From assembly GCA_001917855.1 (NCBI GenBank), contig MNEU01000023.1:1-39614 (forward strand): a stretch of DNA of 39,614 bases. The letters are read 5' to 3'. Both the position numbers and the translations under genes were made by a program. This DNA is from Armatimonadetes bacterium 13_1_40CM_64_14 (GTDB taxonomy: Bacteria > Sysuimicrobiota > Sysuimicrobiia > Sysuimicrobiales > Kaftiobacteriaceae). Below are positions 1 through 7,808 of the stretch, one piece after another. The notes beneath the pieces are model-generated. The model saw only the letters and a list, made by a program, of their open reading frames with translations. It made no database searches and had not been told where the DNA came from. Each line of letters starts with the position of its first letter. Position 1 is the first letter of the stretch.

Positions 1-247
1 CCTGGGTCCCCGAGGTCTTGGCCAGGTGACGCATCAGGCGGGACTTCTTGCGTGCGGCGGTGTTCTTGTGAAGGATCCCTTTGCGAGCCGCCCGATCGAG
101 TTCTGCGACGATCCCTTCGAGTCTCGCCGGATCGGTCAGCGCGGCTTTGCTGAGGGTCTTCAGGCGGGAGAGCACACTTTGGTTTTGTACTCTCCGCTTT
201 GCATCCTGTCGCTTGTGCTTCAGTCCTGACCTGGATCGTTTCGCCAC
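1..247 (-). CDS. rpsT: 30S ribosomal protein S20, C-terminus cut by window edge
   Basis: S20 binds 16S rRNA early in assembly of the small ribosomal subunit. The minus strand reads from a GTG at 247-245, and 82 codons are visible before the edge. The family is usually 85-90 residues, so only a few are missing. The translation is strongly basic: it begins VAKRSRSGLKHKRQ and carries the HKNTAARKKSRL signature near the C-terminus, which is diagnostic of S20. A strong ribosome-binding site (AGGAGG on the minus strand, about 253-258) lies 5-7 bases before the GTG and fixes the start. The gene is transcribed divergently from murJ and has its own promoter (286-314). Identification is secure. Confidence 0.93.
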   Translation of the reverse strand, partial: MAKRSRSGLKHKRQDAKRRVQNQSVLSRLKTLSKAALTDPARLEGIVAELDRAARKGILHKNTAARKKSRLMRHLAKTSGTQ

Positions 248-285
248 AAAGGCCTCCTGAAGTGATCTGCGCTCGCAGCCACGTC

Positions 286-314
286 ATCGTAGCATACGGG
301 ATGGGGCCTCACAA
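286..314 (-). promoter_or_regulatory. Sigma-A type promoter of rpsT
   Basis: On the minus strand a -35 box TTGTGA (plus positions 309-314) and a -10 box TACGAT (286-291) are separated by exactly 17 bases. They lie about 40 bases before the rpsT start codon, leaving a leader of about 30 bases. The match is by eye. Confidence 0.6.
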
Positions 315-427
315 GCGCGAGGCTCCGGGGGGTCGTGGACCGTGGACTGCATACAAAATGCCTGACGATACCGCTCAAGGGGAAAGGCAGTGCTAGGTGC
401 CTGTTGAACGGTGAAGGACGAGAACCG

Positions 428-2062
428 GTGGACCTGCCAGTGCCTCCCTCTGCACACCTGTCACCTGTCCCGCTGAATCCGGACGAGGGGGCTACGCAGT
501 TTGCCCTCCCCTCCCATGGTCGGCTTGCCCGAGCCGCGTCCCTCATGGCCATCGCCACGGTCGCGAGCCGCATTTTAGGCCTGGTGCGCGAGATCGTGGC
601 GGCGTGGCTGTTTGGTGCAACCCAGGCGAAAGCCGCCTACGTTATCGCGTACTACCTGCCATTCTTTGTCCAACGGTTGCTGCTCGGCGGCACGTTGAGC
701 ATTGTCTTCATCCCGACGCTCAGCCGCTACCTCGCGCGCAATGATCTTCAGGAAGCCCGCCGTGTGTCCGGGAGCTTGTTCAGCTTAGTGTTTGCCATGG
801 GAGCCGGGATGGTCGCAGCAGGCTACGTCCTGGCTCCGCTGCTCGTGCCGATCGCGGCGCCCGGGTTCACTGCATCTGCCGAGCTCGTCTCTCTCACGGT
901 GCACCTCACCCGGATCATCTTCGTCGCAATGCTGTTCTTGGCACTGGCGGTCTTTCTCACGGGATTTCTGCAGGCCCACAACGATTTCACGGTCGCCGCG
1001 TTAGCCCCGGTGGCCTTCAACATCACCATCATCGCCGGGACGCTGGTGCTGGGGCCTCGGATCGGAATCGAAGGACTCGCCATCGCGTGGATCGCCGGGA
1101 CCGCCATGCAGTTTCTCGTCCAGCTGCCAGCCGCACGCCGCTACGGGCTGCGACCGGGTCCGATCGACGTGCGTCATCCTGCCGTCCGCGACTTCGGCCG
1201 GCTCGCCGTCCCCGCGGTGCTGGCGTTGGCGATCCTGGAGATCAACGCCTACGTGGGCCGGTTCTTTGCCTCGCTGCTGGCGGCATCGCCGGCGGCTAGC
1301 CCCGTGGCGGTGCTCGACTACGCGTATGAGGTGGTGCAGGCGCCCGCGGGAATCTTCGCGGTCTCGATTGCCACAGCCGTCTTTCCGTTGCTGTCCCGCC
1401 ATGCCGCCTCCGGGAGTCACGCCGACTTGCGCACCACGGCCTCGCTGGCGTTGCGGACCGTCCTGTTTGTGATCCTCCCCCTGACCGCGTTGGTGGTTGT
1501 CCTGCGGGTCCCGCTCGTGGCGCTGATCTTCCAGCGGGGACAGTTCACCCCCCAGGCTACGGAGGCGGTCGCGGCGGCACTGCTCGGCTATGCGGTGGGG
1601 TTGCCCGCGATTGCAGGATCGTATGTCGTGACGCGCACGTACTACGCGTTGCAGGACATGGGAACACCCGTGCGAATCGGCGGCGTGATGGTGGTCCTCA
1701 ACGCCCTACTGGCGTCCGCTTTGATGCGGCCCTGGGGGGTCGGGGGCATTGCGCTCGCGGCGTCAATTGTCAGTGTGATGAATGTCGGGCTGTTGCTCTG
1801 GGGTTTGCGCCAGCGCCTGGGCCGCATCGATGGGCGACAGATCGCGTCCAGCCTCCTGCGCAGCGGAGTTGCCTCCCTCATCGCTGGCGCTGCGGGTGCC
1901 GCGGTGGTGGCGCTCGTCCGGCCCCACGGGCTCGTGGGGCACAGCCTTCAGGTAGGGGCTGCCCTCGGGGCGGGAGGCGTCGCATACCTGGGCGCGTGCT
2001 ATCTGTTGCGCGTGAACGAGTTACACACCACGTGGCGTCTGCTTCGCCGGCCGGCGCGTTGA
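428..2062 (+). CDS. murJ: Lipid II flippase MurJ (MviN family)
   Basis: MurJ moves lipid II, the undecaprenyl-linked peptidoglycan precursor, across the cytoplasmic membrane. The protein is a hydrophobic, many-spanning MATE-like carrier. Family marks are the N-terminal segment ASLMAIATVASRILGLVRE, the motif RLLLGGTLSIVFIPTLSR, and GQFTPQATE in the middle. With the GTG start at 428 it has 544 residues, in the MurJ range of about 510-550. That start is favoured because GAAGGA at 413-418 sits 9 bases upstream. An ATG at 545 would begin right at the first conserved segment but has no ribosome-binding site. The stop codon overlaps the -35 box of the following hrcA promoter. The family is secure and the start moderate. 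Confidence 0.9.
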   Translation: MDLPVPPSAHLSPVPLNPDEGATQFALPSHGRLARAASLMAIATVASRILGLVREIVAAWLFGATQAKAAYVIAYYLPFFVQRLLLGGTLSIVFIPTLSRYLARNDLQEARRVSGSLFSLVFAMGAGMVAAGYVLAPLLVPIAAPGFTASAELVSLTVHLTRIIFVAMLFLALAVFLTGFLQAHNDFTVAALAPVAFNITIIAGTLVLGPRIGIEGLAIAWIAGTAMQFLVQLPAARRYGLRPGPIDVRHPAVRDFGRLAVPAVLALAILEINAYVGRFFASLLAASPAASPVAVLDYAYEVVQAPAGIFAVSIATAVFPLLSRHAASGSHADLRTTASLALRTVLFVILPLTALVVVLRVPLVALIFQRGQFTPQATEAVAAALLGYAVGLPAIAGSYVVTRTYYALQDMGTPVRIGGVMVVLNALLASALMRPWGVGGIALAASIVSVMNVGLLLWGLRQRLGRIDGRQIASSLLRSGVASLIAGAAGAAVVALVRPHGLVGHSLQVGAALGAGGVAYLGACYLLRVNELHTTWRLLRRPAR

Positions 2063-2088
2063 CAGTCAAATTTCCGGGGTGCTACGGT
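2059..2088 (+). promoter_or_regulatory. Promoter of the hrcA operon
   Basis: A perfect -35 hexamer TTGACA (2059-2064) overlaps the murJ stop codon. It is followed after 18 bases by a weaker -10 hexamer TACGGT (2083-2088). Transcription would begin just upstream of, or at, the CIRCE operator, as is usual for HrcA-controlled promoters. Confidence 0.6.
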
Positions 2089-2102
2089 AAGGGGTACGTG
2101 CG

Positions 2103-2129
2103 TTAGCACTCTTCGCTAGAGAGTGCTAA
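2103..2129 (+). promoter_or_regulatory. CIRCE operator (HrcA binding site)
   Basis: TTAGCACTC (2103-2111), a 9-base spacer, and GAGTGCTAA (2121-2129) form the exact CIRCE inverted repeat. HrcA binds CIRCE and represses heat-shock genes until misfolded protein withdraws GroE support from HrcA. The site lies 26 bases before the hrcA start, so the operon is autoregulated. Confidence 0.97.
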
Positions 2130-2155
2130 ACGAATAGTGCGGGGAGGACAGCACG

Positions 2156-3184
2156 GTGCTCGCCCTAGATGCTCGAAAACAAGAGATCCTGCGCACCGTG
2201 ATCCGCTCGTACATCGGCACGGCGGAGCCGGTCGGGTCCGAAGTGCTCGCCCAGCGATCCCGGCTCGGGGTCAGTGCAGCGACCATCCGCAACGAGATGG
2301 CTATGCTTGAAGAGATGGGGTATCTTGCACAGCCGCACCCGTCGGCTGGCCGCATCCCCACCGACCGCGGCTACCGACTGTACGTCGACTCCCTTCTGGA
2401 AGACACAACGCTATCAACTGGCGAGCGGACGCGACTGCGACGGCAGCTAGCCAACGCCCTGGAGGAACGGGACCGCTTCCCAGAAGAGATTGCCCGCACC
2501 CTGGCTACGGTGTCACACTACGCCTCGCTAGTGGCTCAGTCGCACCCCGACCGTCTTGTCTTCAAGCACCTGCACCTTGTCCCCGTCGAGTCGACCCATG
2601 TCATGGCCGTGATTGTGACAAATGCAGGGGTGATCCGCGGCCGGATGGTGGATCTCCTCGAGCCGGTGGATGCCGAAGGGTTAGACGGGCTATCGCGCGT
2701 GGTGAGTCACCGCCTAGAAGGGTATGCCCTGGGGGACATCACCGAGGCGGTGCTGACGCGGGTACTGGACGAAGCGGCCCGGCAGCAGCGGGTCGTGCGG
2801 CAGTTGACGGAGTGGCTCCTCCACCAGATGCTCGCCGCCAGTCGTCAGATCCACGTCGAAGGGACGCTCAACATCCTCACGCAGCCGGAGTTCCGCGATG
2901 CACGGGCCGCCCGGTCAGTGCTGGAGGCTCTGGAGCGCGAAGAGGTCCTCAGCAATCTATTGGAAGGAGCCCCCGATCGCCCGGTGTGGATCGCGATCGG
3001 CAGCGAGCACCGCATCGAAGATCTCCGCGGCTGTAGCGTGGTCGCGGCTGCCTACCGGGTGGGCGGCCGCTCCGTCGGCACCATAGGCATCGTGGGTCCC
3101 ACGCGCATGCAATACGCACGGGTCATCTCGCTGGTTCGCTACTTGGCCGACAGCGTCAGCGATGTCCTGACCGAGCCGGCATAG
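2156..3184 (+). CDS. hrcA: Heat-inducible transcription repressor HrcA
   Basis: HrcA is the repressor that binds CIRCE and controls chaperone genes. The 342-residue protein has the family's usual length. An N-terminal winged helix contains the recognition segment AATIRNEMAMLEEMGYL, followed by the conserved HPSAGRIPTDRGYRLYVD stretch. A GAF-like middle and C-terminal part includes EGTLNILTQPEF and a final IGIVGPTRM...RVISLVRYLAD block, typical of HrcA C-termini. The GTG start at 2156 is preceded by GGGGAGGA at 2141-2148, 7 bases away. The stop codon directly abuts the dnaJ start, so the two are co-transcribed. In many bacteria grpE and dnaK lie between these genes; here they do not. Confidence 0.97.
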   Translation: MLALDARKQEILRTVIRSYIGTAEPVGSEVLAQRSRLGVSAATIRNEMAMLEEMGYLAQPHPSAGRIPTDRGYRLYVDSLLEDTTLSTGERTRLRRQLANALEERDRFPEEIARTLATVSHYASLVAQSHPDRLVFKHLHLVPVESTHVMAVIVTNAGVIRGRMVDLLEPVDAEGLDGLSRVVSHRLEGYALGDITEAVLTRVLDEAARQQRVVRQLTEWLLHQMLAASRQIHVEGTLNILTQPEFRDARAARSVLEALEREEVLSNLLEGAPDRPVWIAIGSEHRIEDLRGCSVVAAAYRVGGRSVGTIGIVGPTRMQYARVISLVRYLADSVSDVLTEPA

Positions 3185-4288
3185 ATGGCGATGGCTGACT
3201 ACTACCACACGCTGGGGGTGGACCGTACCGCCACCCAAGAGGAAATCAAGCAGGCGTTCCGCCGGTTAGCCCGCGAGCATCATCCCGACGTCCGCAAGGA
3301 CGACCCTAAGGCCAACGAGCGCTTCAAGGAAATTAATGAAGCGTACCAAGCGCTGAGCGACCCCGAACGGCGCGCGCATTACGATCGATACGGGACTCTC
3401 CCCCGCGGGGCGGTCGGGGATGTGACGGGGACGGGCTTTGGTCCGTTTGATGACATCTTCGACATGTTCTTTGGGCGCCGCGCAGGGAGGCCTGACCGCG
3501 ATGCGCCTGAGGCGGGAGCCGATTTGCGCGTCGATCTCGAGCTCACGCTGGAAGAGGCATTCTCCGGCGTTGAGAAGACTGTCGACCTCGCGCGTCTGGA
3601 GACGTGTCCCGCCTGCTTTGGAACCGGTGCCGAGCGCGGATCCGCCCCCGAACAGTGCCCGACCTGCGGCGGCCGTGGCGAGGTGCGGTATTCCCAGCGC
3701 ACGGTCTTCGGGGCTTTCACGCAGGTGGGCACGTGCCCGACGTGTGGCGGGTCGGGCACCGTGCTGAAGCACCCGTGTCGGCAGTGCGGCGGGAACGGGC
3801 GGGTGGAGGTCAAGCGCACAGTGACGGTCGCCCTGCCCGCGGGCGTTGACGACGGGATGCGCGTCCGCGTGAAGGGCGAAGGTGAAGCGGGTGTCCGCGG
3901 GGGGGCACGCGGCGATCTGTACGCGTTCATCCACCTGCGTCCGCACAAGATCTTCCAGCGGCGTGGCCGGGATCTGTTCTGCAGTGCCCCGTTCACTATG
4001 TATCAGGCTGCGTTGGGCGGCGAGATCGAGGTCCCCGCGCTGGACGGTCCGATCACGCGATCAGTTCCTCCGGGCACGCAGCCGGGGACCGTCCTGACCG
4101 TGAAGGGCAAAGGGATGCCGGACACGCGCGGCGGCCGAGGGGATCTCCACGTGCAGTTGGACGTGCGCGTCCCGACGGACCTGTCGACTGAAGAGCGCAA
4201 GATCTTAGAGCAGCTGGCCGCACAGCGCGGACAGAAGGTCGCGCCACGCAAAAAGCTCTCAGACAAAATGAAAGACATGCTCCAGTAG
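3185..4288 (+). CDS. dnaJ: Chaperone protein DnaJ (type I Hsp40)
   Basis: DnaJ is the co-chaperone that delivers clients to DnaK and stimulates its ATPase. The protein has 367 residues with all type I domains. The J domain occupies residues 4-70 with the essential HPD at 33-35. A short Gly/Phe linker follows (80-105). Four CxxCxGxG zinc repeats start near C141, C158, C184 and C198. The C-terminal client-binding domains follow, including the GDLYAFIHLRPH and GRGDLHVQLDVRVP motifs. The ATG follows the hrcA stop with no gap; a second in-frame ATG lies two codons later. Control by CIRCE is inferred from the shared operon. Its partner genes dnaK and grpE are not in this window. Confidence 0.97.
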   Translation: MAMADYYHTLGVDRTATQEEIKQAFRRLAREHHPDVRKDDPKANERFKEINEAYQALSDPERRAHYDRYGTLPRGAVGDVTGTGFGPFDDIFDMFFGRRAGRPDRDAPEAGADLRVDLELTLEEAFSGVEKTVDLARLETCPACFGTGAERGSAPEQCPTCGGRGEVRYSQRTVFGAFTQVGTCPTCGGSGTVLKHPCRQCGGNGRVEVKRTVTVALPAGVDDGMRVRVKGEGEAGVRGGARGDLYAFIHLRPHKIFQRRGRDLFCSAPFTMYQAALGGEIEVPALDGPITRSVPPGTQPGTVLTVKGKGMPDTRGGRGDLHVQLDVRVPTDLSTEERKILEQLAAQRGQKVAPRKKLSDKMKDMLQ

Positions 4289-4327
4289 CGCAGGGTTCAG
4301 AGAATCCCCTTCGCGTACCGGCCCCCT

Positions 4328-5209
4328 ATGAAATGGATTGAAGTCACCGTCACGACCGCCCCGTCCGCAGTCGAGGCCGTCGCGAATATCCTTCTCGAGT
4401 GCCGCACCGGTGGAGTGGAAGAAGAGCACCCGTCGACGGGCGTGGTTCAGTTGCGCGGCTATCTACCGGTAGGTCCGGCGACTGAGGTCACGCTTGGGGC
4501 CATCCGCCGCCGGGTGCTTGCGTTGCCGCAGTTTGGGTTGGATGTGGGCGCGGGCCGGATCGAGACGACCGTCGTCGAGGACTCCGGATGGGCCCACGCC
4601 TGGAAGAACCATTTCCGCCCGTTTCTCGTCGGCGCGCGCATCTGGATCACCCCCACGTGGGAGGACGCTCCGCCGCCCGCTGGCCGGATCGCGATTGCAC
4701 TCGACCCCGGGATGGCGTTTGGCAGCGGGCTGCACGCATCGACACAGTTGTGTTTGAAGGTGTTAGAAGACCGACTGCGCAGCGGGGCTCGCGTCTTCGA
4801 CATTGGCACGGGTTCGGGCATCTTATCGATTGCTGCGGCGAAGTTGGGCGCCGCCTCCGTCCTCGCGATTGACAGCGATTCAGTGGCCGTCGGCGTAGCA
4901 TCGGGGAATGTCGCGCACAATGGGGTGGCCGGCGTGGTGGAGGTCCGTGAGGGCGACCTCCTGCAGGGTATCCGTGCTCGTGCCGATGTGATTCTCGCCA
5001 ACCTCACGGCTGAGATCCACCTGGATCTCTTGCCAACCGTTGCAGATCACCTCGCTGCTGGCGGGTGGGTCCTCGCCTCTGGAATCGTCGCGGAGCGGCA
5101 ACTGGAGGTCGAGGCGGTGGCTCGGGCAAGTGGCCTGGATGTGCGTGAGGCGCGGCGCGAAGCGGAGTGGCGGTGTTTGGTGCTCACGGCGGTGGGTGGC
5201 GAGCGATGA
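4328..5209 (+). CDS. prmA: Ribosomal protein L11 methyltransferase
   Basis: PrmA trimethylates ribosomal protein L11 using S-adenosylmethionine. The 293-residue protein has an N-terminal substrate-recognition domain. The hinge carries the PrmA segment DPGMAFGSGLHASTQLCL. A Rossmann-type methyltransferase domain follows, with glycine-rich motif FDIGTGSGILSIAAAKLGA (about residues 155-173) and NLTAEIHLDLLP in the catalytic loop region. No strong ribosome-binding site is visible before the ATG at 4328. The stop overlaps the rsmE start by four bases (ATGA). The dnaJ-prmA-rsmE order is common in Gram-positive and related bacteria and supports the call. Confidence 0.93.
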   Translation: MKWIEVTVTTAPSAVEAVANILLECRTGGVEEEHPSTGVVQLRGYLPVGPATEVTLGAIRRRVLALPQFGLDVGAGRIETTVVEDSGWAHAWKNHFRPFLVGARIWITPTWEDAPPPAGRIAIALDPGMAFGSGLHASTQLCLKVLEDRLRSGARVFDIGTGSGILSIAAAKLGAASVLAIDSDSVAVGVASGNVAHNGVAGVVEVREGDLLQGIRARADVILANLTAEIHLDLLPTVADHLAAGGWVLASGIVAERQLEVEAVARASGLDVREARREAEWRCLVLTAVGGER

Positions 5210-5994
5210 CCCGGAAAACTTCGCCTGGAAATGCCGATGCGTTGCGCCGGTTCTTCGTTCCTCCGAATTCCGTCGTGGGAACCCAGGTGCTCTTTCCTGC
5301 AGATGAAGCACGCCACGCCGCCGCCGTGCTGCGGTTGCACCCGGGAGACCACGTGATCGTCATCGACGGCACGGGGGTGGAGCGCACTGTTATCCTGACG
5401 GAGGTCGCCCCCGGCAAGGTCGCTGGACGCGTCGTGGAGACCCGGGTGATCTCGCAACGGGGGGTGCTGGCACTTGTCCAGGGCGTGCCCAAAGGTGCCA
5501 GGATGGACGACGTCGTCCGGATGGGGACTGAGCTTGGGGTATCCGAGTTCTTCCCGTTTCTGTCCAAACGGACAGTGGCGGAAGGACGCGGTCGGACAGG
5601 ACGCTGGCAACGGATTGCTGTCGAATCAGCCAAACAGTCTCGGCGCAGCGACGTGCCCGCGGTCCATGCGCCGGCCCCCCTGCACGATGTGCTGGTCCAG
5701 ATCGCCGGCTACAACCTCATTGTGCTGCTCTGGGAAGGAGAGCAGTCCCGCACCATGGCGCAGGCGCTGGCGCGCTTGGCCCCTCCCGCGAGCGTCGCCA
5801 TCATCGTGGGTCCAGAGGGGGGTCTAGCCGAGCAGGAGGTCGACGCCGCCGTGGCGCGCGGGGCCGTGCCGGTCACCCTGGGGCCGTTGATCCTCCGGAC
5901 CGAAACAGCAGGCGTCGTCGCGCTGGCGATTGTGCGATACGAGCTAGGGAGGAAAGCAGGGAGCGACGTCAGGATGACGACCGGGAGCAGTTAG
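5206..5994 (+). CDS. rsmE: 16S rRNA (uracil-1498-N3)-methyltransferase
   Basis: RsmE methylates U1498 of 16S rRNA in the assembled 30S subunit. The 262-residue protein has an N-terminal PUA-like RNA-binding domain (RRFFVPP...; the DEARHAAAVLRLHPGDHVIVIDG segment). The C-terminal SPOUT knot domain holds the SAM site IVGPEGGLAEQEVD (about residue 200) and LGPLILRTETAGVVAL (about residue 225), both characteristic of the family. The ATG at 5206 overlaps the prmA stop (ATGA), which indicates translational coupling; in-frame codons further upstream lie inside prmA and are not needed. The gene converges on the downstream peptidase gene with only 9 bases between the two stop codons and no clear terminator. 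Confidence 0.94.
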   Translation: MTRKTSPGNADALRRFFVPPNSVVGTQVLFPADEARHAAAVLRLHPGDHVIVIDGTGVERTVILTEVAPGKVAGRVVETRVISQRGVLALVQGVPKGARMDDVVRMGTELGVSEFFPFLSKRTVAEGRGRTGRWQRIAVESAKQSRRSDVPAVHAPAPLHDVLVQIAGYNLIVLLWEGEQSRTMAQALARLAPPASVAIIVGPEGGLAEQEVDAAVARGAVPVTLGPLILRTETAGVVALAIVRYELGRKAGSDVRMTTGSS

Positions 5995-6003
5995 GCCCCC
6001 GAT

Positions 6004-7656
6004 TCACTTCACGGGAACCACGTCGTTTTTGTCGTCCTTCTTTATCAGCCACTTGTGGGGATCGATCTCAACGTGCGTCACCAGCTTCGGCGTCGCCGCT
6101 GTCACCGTGCCCTCGCCGCGGCTGGGAATGACGACCTTCTCAATCTGGACGCCATCGTCTGTGCGAAAACCAATCTCCACTGACATGGACCCCGTGCCGC
6201 GATTGCGCACGGTGACCGTCGTTTGAAACGTGCCGTCGGCATTGGGTGCGGAGGCGGCATTCGCGATGGTGTAATCGGGCAACACTCGCTCCTGGATCCA
6301 CTCGCGGAAGAACCAGTCCAGGGGTTGACCGGACGCCTGCTCCATAATCTCTTGGAAATCGGACACTCGGGCGGCTTTGCCGCGGTACGCGGCAAAGTAG
6401 GCTGCCAGCCCCTTTCGGAAGACCTCATCGCCCACCACCCCGCGGAGCATGTGCAGGACCAGCGACCCTTTCGCGTAGATCGACCGGCGGGCGGCTCCAT
6501 GGTAGTTGGTGAAGGTGATCGCTCCGAGAGGAGGTTCAGTGGTGGTCGCGACGACGGAAGCGTAGAGATTGCGTTCCTCTTGCAGTTCTCGCTTGAAGGC
6601 CTCCGGTCCCATCACCGCCTCCAAAGCCATCAGCGACAGATACTCCGCGAACCCTTCTGACAGCCAGATGAAGCCGTTGCCTTTGGGGACGGTCTGGCTA
6701 GGGACATAGCTGTGCAAGATCTCGTGTGCGATGAGCTGAAAGAGGTGGGAGTCCCTGTTCAGATCGCCGGTATACGTATTGCGGAAGGCTCGGTCGTCAA
6801 TCAACAGGAACGCGGGGTAGCCGATCCCCCCGCCCACAATGAGGAGCGATACCGTCCGCAGCTGCGAGTACGGAAACGGGTACAGCAGCTTACTGTAGTA
6901 ATCCACGGATCGACCGGCAAAATCGGCGAGCTTATCGAGGTTGCGGTCCTCTCCCGGCGGTACATAGAACTCCATCTGCACGCCGGCGATCGTGCGGTTG
7001 CGCACGGTGTGCTTTTGCCCCCCGGCGAGTGCCACCCACGGCACGAGCACCTCCGAATCCCACGTGGAGGTGTCCCCGTTGCGGGAGATCAGTTTGCCCG
7101 TGCCGGCGATATTGTACCCACCCGGGGTTGTGATTTTGAGTACGACGCGGCCGAGGTTCGCCGAGAGGTCGCCGAAGGGGCTGATCAGGAGCGGATAGAG
7201 CGAGCCCGGTCCGACCTTCACGAACTCATTGTAGATGTAGTCTGGCCCCCCCTCATACGCAAAGGTCAGCGGCACTTTCCCACCAGGCGGTAGCGCGGGG
7301 GTGAAAGTGAGAGTGAGCGTGTCTCGCAGTCGGCTGGATGCCACCTGATAGCCTGGTGCTGCGACCGAAGTAAGGTTAACATCGCTATCAAAGTCAAACC
7401 GGGCGGTAGTCACCGGACTGGTAGCAGTCACTTCGAGTTGTGCGACCGTCGTGCCGCGCAGCGTGCCGTGGCTCGTGAACTGGATGTCGCCGCCTTGGTA
7501 TTCGTACTTGAGCGGGACCGGGGTGACCTCCACGGCGATATCGAACGCCCGGATGACCAGCTCCTCCAGGCTCAGCTGTGCCGACCCCGGAGCCGGCCCG
7601 ATCGCGAGCACTAGGGCACAGGCGAGTAGGGCCACCCCGATCGTCTGCTTGTTCAT
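6004..7656 (-). CDS. Secreted M1-like (gluzincin) metallopeptidase
   Basis: This is a predicted exported zinc peptidase of 550 residues. The ATG at 7656 gives a clean signal peptide (MNKQTIGVALLACALVLAIG, probable cleavage after GSA near residue 26). An in-frame ATG further upstream would bury it. The zinc site is HEILH at residues 311-315, with the third ligand E334 in WLSEGFAEYLS, exactly the HEXXH-x18-E spacing of family M1. The N-terminal half is beta-rich, like M1 N-domains, and the C-terminus looks like a short beta domain. The usual exopeptidase motif GxMEN is not obvious: the equivalent region reads GGGIGYPAF. Whether it acts as an aminopeptidase is therefore uncertain. It stands alone on the minus strand. 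Confidence 0.82.
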   Translation of the reverse strand: MNKQTIGVALLACALVLAIGPAPGSAQLSLEELVIRAFDIAVEVTPVPLKYEYQGGDIQFTSHGTLRGTTVAQLEVTATSPVTTARFDFDSDVNLTSVAAPGYQVASSRLRDTLTLTFTPALPPGGKVPLTFAYEGGPDYIYNEFVKVGPGSLYPLLISPFGDLSANLGRVVLKITTPGGYNIAGTGKLISRNGDTSTWDSEVLVPWVALAGGQKHTVRNRTIAGVQMEFYVPPGEDRNLDKLADFAGRSVDYYSKLLYPFPYSQLRTVSLLIVGGGIGYPAFLLIDDRAFRNTYTGDLNRDSHLFQLIAHEILHSYVPSQTVPKGNGFIWLSEGFAEYLSLMALEAVMGPEAFKRELQEERNLYASVVATTTEPPLGAITFTNYHGAARRSIYAKGSLVLHMLRGVVGDEVFRKGLAAYFAAYRGKAARVSDFQEIMEQASGQPLDWFFREWIQERVLPDYTIANAASAPNADGTFQTTVTVRNRGTGSMSVEIGFRTDDGVQIEKVVIPSRGEGTVTAATPKLVTHVEIDPHKWLIKKDDKNDVVPVK

Positions 7657-7740
7657 GGGCGGGAAACATTCTGCAACAGTGCCAGCAGTCCTGTCCAACT
7701 GTCGCCGCCATGCCCTACACCACGCGGTCCCAAAGCCACG

Positions 7741-7775
7741 TTGTATTTTTATTCAAAGCAGAGTATTATTATGAG
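7741..7775 (+). promoter_or_regulatory. arg operon promoter overlapped by two ARG boxes (ArgR operator)
   Basis: A perfect match to the ARG-box pattern TGNATWWWWATNCA lies at 7742-7755 (TGTATTTTTATTCA). A weaker copy matching 11 of 14 positions lies at 7762-7775 (AGTATTATTATGAG). Their centres are 20 bases apart, about two helical turns, so both face the same side of the DNA, as expected for hexameric ArgR. A possible promoter is embedded in them: TTGTAT (7741-7746), 17 bases, TATTAT (7764-7769). The block is strikingly AT-rich against its surroundings. It ends 33 bases before argC. Repression by arginine-loaded ArgR is inferred; argR is the last gene of the same cluster. Confidence 0.85.
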
Positions 7776-7808
7776 ACTGCTTCAGGCGGCGGGCACGGAG
7801 GCGCGGGC

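Noticed and set aside
220-573. Minus-strand frame upstream of rpsT overlapping the murJ start
   Set aside because: It runs through the rpsT promoter and ribosome-binding site and has no family features.
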